The notes beneath the pieces are model-generated. The model worked only from the letters and a program-made list of their open reading frames with translations. It did not search any database and was not told the DNA's origin. A program made the position numbers and the translations under genes. Below, in pieces: positions 23,252 through 35,273 of a stretch of DNA of 64,000 bases. Each line of letters opens with the position of its first letter. The first letter of the stretch is position 1. Source of the DNA: Basidiobolus meristosporus CBS 931.73 (lineage: Eukaryota > Basidiobolomycota > Basidiobolomycetes > Basidiobolales > Basidiobolaceae); NCBI GenBank assembly GCA_002104905.1, contig MCFE01000511.1, positions 1 through 64,000 on the forward strand, given 5' to 3'.

Positions 23252-23601
23252 TGTTGTAAAAATTCGTATTTTCCACCTAAATATTCACCTAACTTAGTCA
23301 CTTAGATCATCACCTTCAAATCCTAGAGAATACTGACCAAATTCCTTGTCGGGATTTACTTAGAATATTTTCACCAAAATACCAGGTACCCAGAACATGA
23401 AAATTCTCAAAGTTGTCCAAACAGCCCCAAACCTTGCACACATGTTCTTGGGACCTTCCTTAACCTATTCTACGTGTTTGTAATGCCAAGACCAGGTAAA
23501 AGTATAAATACCACCTTTACATTCAATAAATAATCAAGTGAAAAACACATAAGCTACTTGTTCTCCAAATCACTTCCAATATCTCCAAGACTCTTACAAC
23601 A
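23252..23601 (+). repeat. 3' LTR of copia element 2
   Basis: 350 bp, preceded by the purine tract GAGTGGGAG. Same ends as the 5' LTR. Confidence 0.96.
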
Positions 23602-24413
23602 CTGATAACATGGGAGAGGAATCCTTAAAGTACCAGAAGAAAGAACAAAGTGACTTCAATAGCAATTGCCTTAATGTCAAAGACAAGTTGCTAATTCAAT
23701 ACTCAAATGGAATATGGCAAAGAATGCCAGGAAGGCATTAGACAATGCCTACCAGTCATGTCAAGCTTCCAGGAGGATGTATCCTAGACAAAAATTCTTT
23801 GCTACAAAGCTGCTGTGAGGAGAGGAAATAAAAAATCTAATTAATAGAATTACCCTGCTGTAACATGGGATGGAAATTGTCAGCATACAAACTACTGATG
23901 AAGATGTAATAGTCACCATCCTGAATAGCCTGACAGACCAGTTTCAGGGTCTTGTTTCAACCTAGAGTGCAGAACTGAAGATTTGACCTTATATTATGTA
24001 TATGGAAGGCTCCTGGATGAAGAATTCAGAAAATCAAGGGCAAACAAGAAGGAAGAAGAAAATGATTTAATGTGCAATAATAACTAACAAAGAAGATACT
24101 AAAAACCTTTTAAAGGCAATACCAATCTGTTATGCAACTACTGCAAAAGGAAAGGACACATATCAGACTAGTGCTTGAAAAGTCAGACAGTCAGCAGAAA
24201 AGCCTGAATGTGGAAATGCTGCAACAACTGAAGATAGACAAATCATATCTGCACTAAATATTGCCGCAAACCAGGATTCTCAGACAGAATATATTATACA
24301 TGGAGCATCTCAACACTTACACACCAAAAAGAACTTTTTTCCCAATATCAAGAAATTTCAATTAAGAAGGTTTTCATGGGTGACAGTAGAACACTTGATG
24401 CAGTGGGGGAAGA
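23602..24413 (+). mobile_element. Older copia-A gag copy, right part
   Basis: Continues the gag interrupted at 18915: AACATGGGAGAGGAATCC, then degenerate counterparts of the DEMESVG, zinc-knuckle (near 24,135) and protease regions. Many stops and indels; it ends near ACACTTGATGCAGTGG, the counterpart of 20,230-20,245 in element 2. Confidence 0.9.
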
Positions 24414-24819
24414 ATCCCAATAATAGCAGTAGCAGACATTGCAGAGAGTGTCAGTTCAGGGCTCATAACCTGTGGTAAGAGTCTTGAAGATATTGGAAGT
24501 GATTGGGTGAACAAGTGGATTATGTAGTTTTCTCTTAATGGTTCATTGAATGTAAAGGTAGTATTCATACTTTTACATGGTCTTGGCATAAAAGACATGT
24601 AGAATAGGCTTAGGAAGGTCTAAAGTACATGTGTGCAAAGTTTGGGGCTGCTTGGACAACTTATCTAATTTTCACATTCTGGGTACCTGATATTTTGGTG
24701 AGAATATTCCAAGTAGATCTCAGCCAGGAATTTGGTCAGTATTCTCTAAGATTTGTAGGCAATGGTTCAAGTGACTAAGTTGGGTGAATATTTAGGTGGA
24801 ATTCCAAATTTTTCCAACA
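24414..24819 (-). mobile_element. Copia-A fragment: gag start, primer site and full LTR, inverted
   Basis: Minus-strand piece: LTR 24819-24471, primer-binding site 24470-24459, and about 45 bases of leader and gag. The LTR is full length but diverged. Followed on the right by about 70 bases of plus-strand LTR end (24820-24890). Confidence 0.85.
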
Positions 24820-24890
24820 AAAACCACATGATCTACATATTTCTCAATCACTTCCAACATCTTGAAGACTCCTTCAACAGTTAGATCTCC

Positions 24891-27800
24891 AAGACAATTG
24901 CAATATGCAAGCCATAGGATCCATTAGGTTAGTTTGGTGATCAAAAATCCTCCAAGACTTGATTGCTACCTGAGCAAGCAGACTCCAAGGCCAATGATTT
25001 GTTTAGCGGTCAGTCAGACAGATACCCAAGACATAGGAATGGTGTGAGTGTAGAACCGGATGTTTTCGGTGGTATGCACCACGTTCTTATACTTTAAGCT
25101 CACGGAATATCTGCTGGATGATACTAGTGGGTGTTGGGATTTCTGAGAGGGGTCGAGTCTTTGACTACCACTTTAATGGGATCCCTTCCAACCGCCCAAA
25201 GCTGACAATTCAGCTCTCTGGGTCACCACGCTTCACCGGGACTTTTCAGAAATGAGAATTAGCGCCCGTTTTCAGCCGTGAATTTGCATTTGACATAAAG
25301 ACCATCACACACACCATCCTGGGTGGAGGATGAGGCCTAGCTTGTGGCTCGCAAGATGTTAGGGGCAATACAACACTGATGGACCCCGTGATCCGGAGCA
25401 CTTCGATCGAAGGAATGCCCGCTGGAGCCGTTAAGATCGAAGAGGAACAAGTGGGATGCGCACACCGGTCGAGGTCGACATGCCGCGAAACCTCCCCACT
25501 CTGGTGGGAGCGCACCAATCAGGATCACCCACATTCGCGGGGAATCTCTGGATCCCCGCCAGCAGAGTAGAGCCTGGAACTGGCCAAGGTGTGCATGGGA
25601 AGTCCGATCAGAATGTGGGACGTGGTTTGGCCGAGAGAGGTGAAGTATGTTCATATGACAACGCTCCTCCCTTGGTCTCGGTTAACTCATTGCCAGGTGA
25701 AGCACTCCCCCCCCTCAACTGATTCCGAAAGGTTCCGGCTGGTGGATGGTGGATGGTGGTACCAGCATCTCTCAGCTTCCAGAGACAACTCTCCAAAACG
25801 GTGACCCAAATCGTTGGCAGCTTTCGAGTCAACCAGGAACTCCCTCCCCCCGCTACCCCACCGGGTAGATCAGGGCTGTATCGATTCGCATCCAAAGCTT
25901 CATGTTCATCCGCCGGATTTGTACATCATCTAGGTGGGGAACCAGTTTTGCTCACCACCACCGTTGGGAAGCGGCCGCCGTAGAATGGGGAACCGGTGGG
26001 GGAGGGGGTGGACTCTCTACACCGGTTCGGACAGATTGTCTTCGTTGATCATTCGCCCATTGGATAGGCGTGAGGACCTGGTGGAATGCTCCACACGTCC
26101 AAACACCCATCCACCTGACATCACACCCAACCCAAAAGCTTAACCGGATTCACCGGATCATGGTGACCGCATTCACAACAGGCATCGAAATAGCAAAGGG
26201 TTGTAGCGGCCCACCGAGACGAAACGCATGGGTCCGAGGTCACCCGACCAGCCACTCAAAGGACAGTTCCATCCTGGCGACCCATTCGATGCTTCGAACC
26301 AAGCCCGCCTCCTCCGGCTCCTAGGGTAGCCGCCTTGGGTCATTCCAATTTCCTCCTTTGGATGGAGGGAGGGGGTGAGAGTGACAGGGCCGGGATTCAT
26401 TCATTGGGTAGGGTATCTAAGGTGGATCCCACCTAGAACCCGCGATTCCATGCCCCAACAATGGGTTGGCGTGAGGTGAACGCCGATGCCAATGCTAATT
26501 TGGGACAGGCCACGGGCTGCCCACCTCCGGATCATTCCAAGCCAGAAAGATCCCTTCACCGCATCCCTCTGTCCTCCACGGTCCCACCATGGCCCACCTC
26601 AGCAGGAGAATCCACGGGTTGGTTCAGGTAGCCCCACATGGAGAAAGGAACCGCGCACCGGGGACCGGCATCTTGATCAGGCGAGATGGATGGTCCAGTT
26701 GTGACCCGATCCAGCGTGCGACAGGATCTCATCTCTGAATCCCTCATCCGGACAGCCTTTGGCATCCAGTCGATGAATACGCTGAAGCGAGGGGAAGTCT
26801 TCCGAGAGGAAGGGATGTCCCCCCCCCCATATCGTGCACCTGACTCGCCCTTGTCGTACCTACCTCCTTGTGTGGGATGGATGTTGTGGAGTGGCCAACC
26901 TGGTCAAAATACGAACCCCTCGGACGGTTGGACACCGACGGATCCCCTGGGGCCTCCTTCCATCCCCAGGTCTCCTCACCAGTCGAACGATTTCCTGGCG
27001 CTTGGAGATAGGCATGGGGTTGCCAACGATGTAGCAACACTCCTCCGCTTGGCCTGCCGTAGATGATCTCCCATGCTACTTAGGGTGGTCGGCTGGGGGT
27101 AATGGACGCCAACGTGCGGTGATGAAATACCGCTTACTTGGGATGCGACGACCAAGGGATCAGAGACCGGGTGCACTCACGATGTAAGGGAGCACACGTT
27201 AGTGTATACAGCGACCCAGAGTCGTTTCCTGGATGCAACATCTCTAGCCGGCACGACGGGGCTCTCTGCCCGATGAAGCTTGGTGGGAACACCTGACGGA
27301 GCTGGGTATGGGCTTCGGATGGGCGGATGTCGGTTCCCTTGGGTCCCAACCGGCAAAGGGTTCCTGGTTGGTTTGGATGGGGTTCAATCGAGACCATTCG
27401 TGACAAAGGTGGGGAGCGTCACCTCGGTAGGGGGAGGGTGTTCCTGCGAATTCATCGGCCAAGCTACCCACCCGAAAGCCCACTGCTTTGGATCCCACCT
27501 AAGGTCGTGAATGTCGCTCAGGTGCTTGGGTGGACGTAGGCGTGGACCCACGGCGACCAATCCTTTGAACCAGGTGGGGGTGGACCTGTATGGTGGTAAC
27601 CACCTGATCCAACTCAATTGGACAACTTGGGGATTTGGCATCGGCACTGATAAAATCATCCTCGCCCATGGAGAATCTTCAGCTCGGGCCAAACATAGCG
27701 AACCTTAATAGATGGAGCCAGCCGATTTCGTGCAAATCGATCTTGTCACTCACCATGTGACCCCCCCCCAAGGACGCAGTCAGCTGGAGCGATCGTGTAT

Positions 27801-30167
27801 GGGTCGAGCAGGATGCCGCCCTCCGATGAATTCAAGGGTTGGTGGCGGGGAAGGGGAAGGGGAAAAGAAAAAGGAAGGACACGGACAAGGGAAAACCTAT
27901 GTTGGACCCGGGTGGACGAGCCGTGAATTGGATCCTGGGCGGAGGAGGAGGAAAGATGCCGAGACTGAGCTGGGACCTCATCCCAGGCCACAAATAGCGA
28001 GCAACAAGCAGAGGGGAGGGGGAATCTACGGTTATGGAATTATCCACCAATGCAGCGAGGCGAGAATACGGACACGATGGGATAACGGTAGCTTCTAGCG
28101 CACTGTGGCCGTGGCCAATGGGAAGACAAGATGAACTAGATAGCTGATTACCTCGATCCTCGACTTTCCCGATCCCAACTGGAAGGGGGATCCCCCGGAT
28201 CCTCCACCGGATATGGTAGTTCGTGCAAACGGTCCTCTGGTACGAATTCCTACTAGTGGCCACACCGGTCGACCAAGACACGATTGGTTCATTGGGATCT
28301 GGTGATAGTGTAAACCAGATCAGTGGTAAATTGGTTGCCAACATGGTGGCTGTATTATTGCTATATCATTGGGGTGGTCTCACCGGCAATTCCACCCATC
28401 TCCACTGGGTGGGTATGAGAAATGACATAGGTCAGGGATCTGGTTCTGGTTTATTTACAGTTACAGTTACAGGTACAAGCACAGTCACAGGCACAGGCAC
28501 AGGCACAGCTATGGATGTAGGTATGGTCATGGAGGTGGACATAGCTAAGGATGTGAGGACGGGGGCAAGCGTGATTAGGAACTGTGAAGTGGGTTCGGTT
28601 CCTAATGCCCGAAAGGAAGATGAGGCTGGTGCCTTGGCTGAGACAGGATCCGGATTAGCATGGAGGGCACGCATAGACATATGGGGACCCAATCCTGATT
28701 TAAGTCAACAATCGCGGTATGAACCAATGGTGTGGTGAGGTAAGGCATTTTGGCGTGATCAAGACATCGATTTTCTGGACCCAATTCTTGGTACGGACTG
28801 GCCATAGGCTCGCTGACTGCCCACCGGTCAGACAAGCATCCCCACCACGGCGAATCGAATGGTTTCTGCTGACCAATCCTACCGATTCGGTCTCCCACGA
28901 TCCGCATCTCCCTCACTCTCCTGGCTACCAACCGCCCCGGTGGAGACTGGGGGCACGGATGACGTCAAGGCTCCAAATGAAACTCCCCGACACATCCGGA
29001 TCACCAACCATTCGACTCGCCAGCATCACTCATCGTGACCAAGCAGATCCCTGTAGTCACCAAAAGGCACGGGAGACGGGCAGTGGTGATTGGAGGGCAA
29101 GGTCAGCCCAGAAACGATCTCGCTCCCCTGCTACGGGGATCAGATGACTAGATCCGAATGGGAAGGTTTTGGCTAGGGAGAGACATCGGAAAAGACAAGG
29201 CTTGGGTGAGTACAGCTCAGGCAGGAATCCCCCTCAGGACCGTTGTGCTTCGTGAGCACACCAATCAACACCCCCCACTTCTCGGATGGAGACCAATCTG
29301 GTGTTCAGTTCGGCAAGCCCATCGGAGAATCTCCCCCGAGTTAGTCCGCTGATTGGGTCGAGTGGAATCGTGTGGATTGCATCCAGTTAACCTAATTCCA
29401 TGTCAAGGATTTTCAACTCATTTGCCCCCGTCCGTTCGTTCAGACGGCAGCCGGCACCATGAGGGTGGTGCGGTTGGGCTACAGCACTATGGCTCAGCAG
29501 CTTCATGACTTGATTTCTCGCTCATCTCCTTCACAGCTGGTGGTTAGGTTTGCTGTGCCGGACGTGCTGATTCGACGACCAGCAAACCGGAGAGTGGTAT
29601 CATTTCCGTGGTGCTACATACGTGCATGGAGGGGGAAAGATTGACTACAGAGGTGGCGACCATATTTGGCCATCGATGCGGTGTAATGAATCCAGAACCT
29701 TACTCATGATTTCAGGTTGAATCCCATAGGGTCTGAACTGAACCCTAATCTCTCGATGCGACCGGCATAAAAGGGAATGGTGAGTGGAGCGCAGGGTAGG
29801 GTTAGGTTGGATGGGGGTGAGAATGAAGAAATCCCTCACGGTTGTTTGGAAGCATGCGTCATGTGAACGTTGCGGCAGAATTGCCCGGCTACCACCAACC
29901 AATGTCAGGTTCACACACTAATTTCGTACCATACATGGATGGTCAAACCCAACCGGTAAGCCATTTAATACTAGACAAATACAAAACGTGGGCACATGAG
30001 GCAACGGTATGGGGAGATTTCGCTCTATGGGTGGGTTCCAACACATTGATGGTGAATATTACGATGATGTTGGGGGGAGGAGAATGACGGAGGGGTTGAT
30101 GCTGAGATGGATGAAAGCTACATTCATAATATTACATTACAGTGGGTCACGATACAAAACATATCAA
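24891..30167. other. GC-rich stretch without recognisable genes
   Basis: From about 25,000 the base composition turns GC-rich and stays so up to the velvet gene. All open frames are short (the longest is about 170 codons), overlap on both strands and show no conserved motif or credible splice-linked exons. A short (ACAGGC)-type microsatellite lies near 28,445-28,510. No similarity to the flanking transposons was seen. It may hold the 3' UTR of the velvet gene at its right end, a non-coding RNA, or decayed sequence; I see nothing that decides. Confidence 0.55.
28445..28510. repeat. ACAGGC/ACAGTT microsatellite
   Basis: Imperfect tandem hexamers (ACAGTT, ACAGGT, ACAAGC, ACAGTC, then several ACAGGC). 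It creates a TVTVTGTST-like reading frame that should not be taken as protein evidence. Confidence 0.8.
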
Positions 30168-32199
30168 TCATTGGAATTGGTTGAATCTATTGGCGTGGTT
30201 TCCGGGACGGGATGTTGGAACCGGTGTGCTCGGTGGCTGCGGTGGCAGATTCATGAGCGAGCTGATGTTGGGCAGCCGATGCATAGATGGATTCGTATTG
30301 GGTCCCGGGCTTGGTGGGTGATAGTAGTGAGGATGATCTGATAGTGTAGGCGGCTGATATGTTGACGACTGTGTTGAAGCAGGATGGTTATCTGACCACC
30401 TGGCTTGAGGAGTTCCTGGGAAGTGTGGCCTATGCACGCTCTCGTACTGTTTATCGCTAGCCTTGTTACCCGGCAGATAGGAATGAGGCGGCTGTGATGA
30501 CCGGTGTGTGTCGTACTCGCCAGCGATGAGAGTGCGTGTGGGAATCGGGGCTGGATAGGAGCTGTTCTGAGGGGAAAGGAGATTCTGGATGGACAGCACG
30601 GAATCGCTGTTGGAGCGCAGCGCTGGGACAGGGGATCTTCTTGCTCTTTCGTTGAATAGGTGATTAGACCCAATGGACTTCTCGGAATCGGGGGTATTTC
30701 GAAAACTTGGGATGTATGTTGACGGAGACTCGTGTTTGAGATCCGACGAATGCTGCCAGTGAGGACGTGTGGGGGTGCTGGGTTTGGAATACAGTGGAGT
30801 GTACGGGTCAAGATGTGTGGGGAATGAGCTTCTGTTGGGCCCCTTGGTATCTAAGTAAGCCGGGCGCTCAGGCGAATGGGATGGTGGGAATGGCCCAGGA
30901 TAGTATCCAGGTTGATAGTGACTACTTTCTGTCGACGGGTGAGCTGAGTTCTCTGCCGACCTCCTTTTGACGGGTTTGTAGTATTCTTGGTCCTCCGAAG
31001 AGCGTTTTCGTCGGTCCTCCGCCTCGATATGATCATCCTCCGAAGATCCAGAACCCCCGGACTCCTTCTGCCCATTCCCCGGGGCCTTGATGCTTGGGGG
31101 ACTCTTGCTCTCAAACTTCAGGGTGTCGCGCTCCGAGGGGGAGCCTGCACTGTCTTTCCACTTGCTTCCTCGTCTAAAGAAGGGCCGTTCAATAGATGGG
31201 CCGAGATGGATTATGCAAGATGACATATACCTTCGTATTTCCTTACGAATGCGTATTTTCAATCCTTGATCCGCAAATGAACGTGATAATGGCGTGGATT
31301 CTGCCCAGTGAAAAAAACGGATCAGTACATGAGCATCGAGGGAGAAGCGACCAAAATGAGCGGATACCTTCCATTCCGGGAAAACGCTTAGCCGAATATA
31401 CCGTAAATGTATCAGAGCATATGGAGCTGCAGTAGAAGACCTCCATCCTACAAATCCACCGTACATTAGTTTCCGGGAAGGGGAAGCACCACGCGAGTGG
31501 GCGGTATTGGGGGGCTGCACCTACCCAACGATCTCAAACAGGGTAAATTTCAATCGATATTTCCCCTCCATGCGAACCGATAGGTCGGGAAAGACGAAGA
31601 ACCCGCCGTCCGAATTATCCTCGTCCTTCAAGTGATACAGGGAAGAGACGAGCGAGCCGGTGGTGGAGCGTGTTTTGCCATCCTGAAGCAAATGCATCTC
31701 GTCGTCGGAATCGGCCAGCATTAGAGACGCGTACATGAAGTAATAAGGGTTGTAGAGGAAGGTTCTATCCAAAAGAGATACGAAGTTTGAGCACATGGGC
31801 GAAACCCTTTCCGCCGTACCAGAAACCCCCACTTACGTTTTGTCCAGCTTCATGGAAATGTCCGACACCCTGAGTTGAATGATTGGAGGTGGGTCGATAG
31901 GGCGTCTGTCGGCTAAGGACGAGCGGTTACGAGAAGCAGGGAGAAAGATTAGTCCTCTGTTGAGCAGACAACTGCGGCTCCGCTATACCTTACCCTTTTC
32001 ACCTATACCACACATGCGGGATTGCTTCGGCTGTTGTCTCAAAGTAAGATCAAAAATCCTTGAAAAGAAAGCACCGCATTAGGTGTGCTCCTTTGTAGTG
32101 ACAATAAGGGAGGGAGGGAGGAGAGGCTACTTACAATTCATGTCGCGAATGCCGTTTTTGATGTACTTGTGCAAATTGGTACGAGAGACTTTCGTCCAT
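30168..32199 (-). CDS. Velvet-domain transcriptional regulator
   Basis: Fungal nuclear regulator of development and secondary metabolism of the VosA/VelB/VeA type, which binds DNA through the velvet fold. Six exons: 32199-32135, 32058-31994, 31912-31837, 31764-31525, 31447-31368, 31300-30168; all introns are 67-81 bp with GT-AG ends, and the 1,659 coding bases close in frame (552 residues). The domain begins at about residue 21 (ELIFDLTLRQQPKQSRMCG), continues DRRPIDPPPIIQLRV, NPYYFMYASLMLADSD, GSLVSSLYHLKDEDNSDGG, GKYRLKFTLFEIVG and SADQGLKIRIRK-like FADQGLKIRIRK, ending near 190. The remaining about 360 residues are Ser/Pro/His-rich with a basic RKRSSEDQEYYKPVKRR patch, a likely nuclear signal. 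Which velvet subfamily it belongs to is not decided. Confidence 0.94.
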
Positions 32200-32746
32200 A
32201 TCCAGAAGTAATACAGATAGGAGGCAGAAATATCAAACGGGCTAGCTAGCTACGAGAATGGTGGCGGGCAGTAATATGGTTCAAGGAAATGATGTATCTT
32301 CTCTCGCACCCAAGGCTGGACCTGAAGTAAAGAGATGTTTGGGGAAGGAAATTCGGGCAATGGTCAAGTAGTGCAGAATCGAATTAAAATGCGGATGACT
32401 CAGGGTAGAGGTTTGGCAGAGCTTCGGTGGGCCACTTTGAAGAACAAGGTACAAATATAATCACCCGCGAAGTATTTACCTATTTATTACAACGCGCTCG
32501 AGATGTTCATGTAATTCAATCAACTGAGTAACCTCAATACAGGCCCAGAGGAAGTGGGGTGTCTCAAGATCAATAAGTATATGTATATCAACGTGTATAT
32601 ATACGTACTCGCATATATATGTATCAGTGATTACTGTCGTCGCTGGCTTGCCAATTCCAGCAAATCCCATTAAATTGCTCTCTCATTAGTGGGTGCTCAG
32701 CCAATCCGATTATGGCAGCCATCAAGGTTCTTAACAAATTTTCCGC

Positions 32747-32804
32747 GAGAGACAGAATCTTGACTGATGCTATATAGAGAGACCGAATCTTGCCTGATGC
32801 CATA
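32747..32804. repeat. Tandem duplication, 30-bp unit
   Basis: Two adjacent copies of AGAGACMGAATCTTGMCTGA followed by TGCYATAT, differing at three positions. Confidence 0.8.
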
Positions 32805-33013
32805 TTGGGGCAGCAAATCCATTTATGGCCGTTGCAGGGAACGAGTGGACATATACAAGGCCGTATTGTCCAACAAATATATATATACATGGGATATCGC
32901 TATCCGCCCTCGACGGGGTGGAGGGAAATGTCGCTGTGTTTGGAAATCCATGCTTGATCTAGAATAGAACCCTTTCTTCGTATAGCCTATTTAGAGTTTA
33001 GCTGCTTAATCAG

Positions 33014-33050
33014 CGGTTTACGGTTTACGGTTTGCGGTTTTGCGGTTTTG
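33014..33050. repeat. Short CGGTTT(T)R tandem array
   Basis: Five units in a row: CGGTTTA, CGGTTTA, CGGTTTG, CGGTTTTG, CGGTTTTG. It lies in the promoter space between velvet and MMADHC; function unknown. Confidence 0.85.
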
Positions 33051-34112
33051 CAAACGACTCCCGATTTGGGCCAAGTAGGTTACGTTTGTTCGTGATCTAA
33101 TTCATCGACAATAGATGACTCACCGAATGATTCCTGGTCTGTGGACACAGTGCTCAAGTCACAGTAATACACTGATCATCTTGCATGTTGAAAGCCCAAC
33201 AGATCGGTTCTATTCAACCAGCAGCAGGGGCTCGACATGATTGTAAGCTTAACGAGGGGACAATCACGATGTAAGCGAGATTCCCTGGTGCTTTCCATTG
33301 ACACGCCAAGATAAACCGGCTTGAGTGCAACATTGAATAAACCAATTATCTTGAGACACACTTCATGTTTCCCCCTATATATATCCATCTCCTGTAAGCA
33401 GTTTAATCTAACTGGCTTCAGTTACTTTGTACTATGATGCAGTTTGGCTCATTCTGATATTTTCAGCTGGATGCTGCTACACAATCCATTTCTTTTAACT
33501 ATGACTTGCATATTATCATACTTTTCCCTTTTCCTGGTTGCTAATAGAGCAATCTCTATTATCCTGCTATCCCCACCTGATTGCTGACTAATTAAGGATA
33601 TTTCACACTGTGAAGTAGTAGGTAATCACACAAGAAATACAGGCTTGGATTATGGTTGATTAGCATATCAATGCAGACATGTGAATCAGGAGAATGTTGC
33701 AAATCCACTCATGTGTATTTTTTGCTATATTTGTGGTGAGCTGCAACCTGCAACTAATATAAACTAGCCAATGCACCTGCTTTTCTCCGTTGGTGGTATG
33801 GTAGTTAGTTACTCGAAAACCCCAACACCTGAAAGTGTGGAGTCAAGATTGAATTAGTGTTGGTCACAATACAAAGAAGGGTCAACAATTCATTTGTAGC
33901 AAAAGAGAAGCCTGGGGATCGTGATTTGAACCCCCTTATCCACTTCACCTGCAAAGATCATTCAGATTAGGCAATTGACTCATCCTCCTTCATCTCATCA
34001 GGGAGAGCAAATTTTCATTGGCCACCGAGGGATAGACATTCCAATAAATAGGTTCATCCAGCCTTCAGGGGGGCTGACTGCTATTTCTTGCAACTGAGCC
34101 GTATTCTCGAGA

Positions 34113-34794
34113 ATGCAACCAGTTTGTCTATCTTCAACTTCGACCGAGCCACCTCACACCAAACAGGGCTTCAAGAGTGTTCGTAAACCTAGGGTGGAGC
34201 CATTAATCCCCTCGACACAACGCACTTTCACCCACGAGGCCACCAAGTTGCCATACGTACTGGAATATTCGGCTCATGCTTGCACCAAACGCTTCCTGCG
34301 AGAACTAGCCTTCGTGTTCCCCTCCGTCAACACGGAGGGTTGTTTGATCGTGCCTACCTTCCAACCTTGCCAGTACGACCTAGTTGCGGTCGGAGACGAC
34401 GTTGCTAAAGAGAAGGATGACAAACTAGAGAGCGTGAGTACACCGTGCCCCTTGACCCCAACTTGGCTCTGTTCGCTGATGGGTTTTTTTCACCGTTATG
34501 TAGTTCTACGATTGGGCCAACAGGGTGTGCAAGCATCTGCACAGTAAAGGATACTGGGCAGATTTCACCGACCCCGCCTCTGGGTACCCAATCTTTTCCG
34601 AGCGTGGCCCCTCTTACTATCCGGATGTGATAGGGGCGGAGCTGTTCCTGAAGTACGAATTGGTGAACACAGGCTGTTGCCAGATCATGTACCATCCGGT
34701 GTACGGCACCAAATCCTATCCCGCCACCATGTTCACCACCGCCCCGGCCTCCGAACTCGCGGCGGCCATCGAAAGGATTTCCCTTCGTGACTGA
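34113..34794 (+). CDS. MMADHC: MMADHC (cobalamin trafficking protein CblD) homologue
   Basis: CblD acts after CblC in intracellular vitamin B12 handling, directing cobalamin to cytosolic methionine synthase and mitochondrial methylmalonyl-CoA mutase. Two exons, 34113-34433 and 34504-34794, with a 70-bp GT-AG intron, give 203 residues. The C-terminal half carries the family signature: FYDWANRVCKHLHSKGYWAD, FTDPASGYPIF, NTGCCQIMYHPVYGTKSYP and ATMFTTAP, paralleling the human KGYWADFIDPSSG, DLGCCKVIRH and GSIFTNA regions. The N-terminus (to about residue 35) is Thr/Ser/Lys-rich without acids, so a mitochondrial presequence is possible but weak. It converges with the GATA gene. Its presence implies the organism uses cobalamin. 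Confidence 0.9.
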
Positions 34795-35273
34795 GCGTCC
34801 CATCCGACGCTAGCCTATTGTTTGTTTTTTCACGCATCATGGAAACCGAGCCACCTCTTTTCACGGACATTGTTATTTCAGTTGATTTATGGACACTTTC
34901 ATCACTTATCTCATATCGGTTTGTTTGTTTGGCCTCGAGCCTATCGGAGTGGGGCGTGGATTAGATGGATAAGCACTCGCCCACCTGATCAATAAATGCC
35001 CCAAGATTAGATTTGATCTAGATGGTTACACCGTTCTGCTACACGGTGATTTTATTAGGTGGGATAGCGTACTACTTATGCACAACGTCCAGTCGGAGGA
35101 AAGGAAATGTGGGCGTGGTTGAACATGGGGAGTAGGGTAGAGGAAATGTACAGGTGATATTGAACAGTGGGAATGGAGCGGCGGCGGTCAGTCGATAGAA
35201 TGGGCATTATATCTGACAGCTTGGTGGGGAATGGTGGGTCTATCTCGAGTCCCCCCACGAGAAGTCTGGCGAG
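34795..35273. other. Intergenic space between convergent genes
   Basis: 480 bp between the stop codons of MMADHC and the GATA factor; presumably the two 3' UTRs. AATAAATG near 34,990 could be a poly(A) signal. Nothing else recognised. Confidence 0.6.

Larger units (their letters stand above)
18916..23601 (+). mobile_element. Ty1/copia element 2 (family A), complete and young
   Basis: 4,686-bp element with 5' LTR 18916-19264 and 3' LTR 23252-23601. By eye the LTRs differ at five substitutions and one indel, so the insertion is fairly recent. It sits inside an older family-A gag copy with a probable 5-bp target duplication: CTAAT before it and CTGAT after it (one mismatch). Domain order is Gag, protease, integrase, RT, RNase H. 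Only two one-base indels interrupt the coding region, making this the best copy in the window. Confidence 0.96.
32200..34112. other. Intergenic region velvet / MMADHC
   Basis: Divergent promoter space of 1.9 kb, no gene seen. It contains AT-rich dinucleotide tracts (32,570-32,625 and 32,875-32,890), a 30-bp tandem duplication at 32747-32804 and a short CGGTTT(T)R array at 33014-33050. The velvet start lies at its left end and MMADHC at its right end. Confidence 0.7.

Noticed and set aside
28223..28738. 171-codon open frame on the plus strand in the GC-rich region
   Set aside because: Includes the ACAGGC microsatellite (TVTVTGT repeats), has no motif or conserved look, and equal-sized frames overlap it on the other strand.
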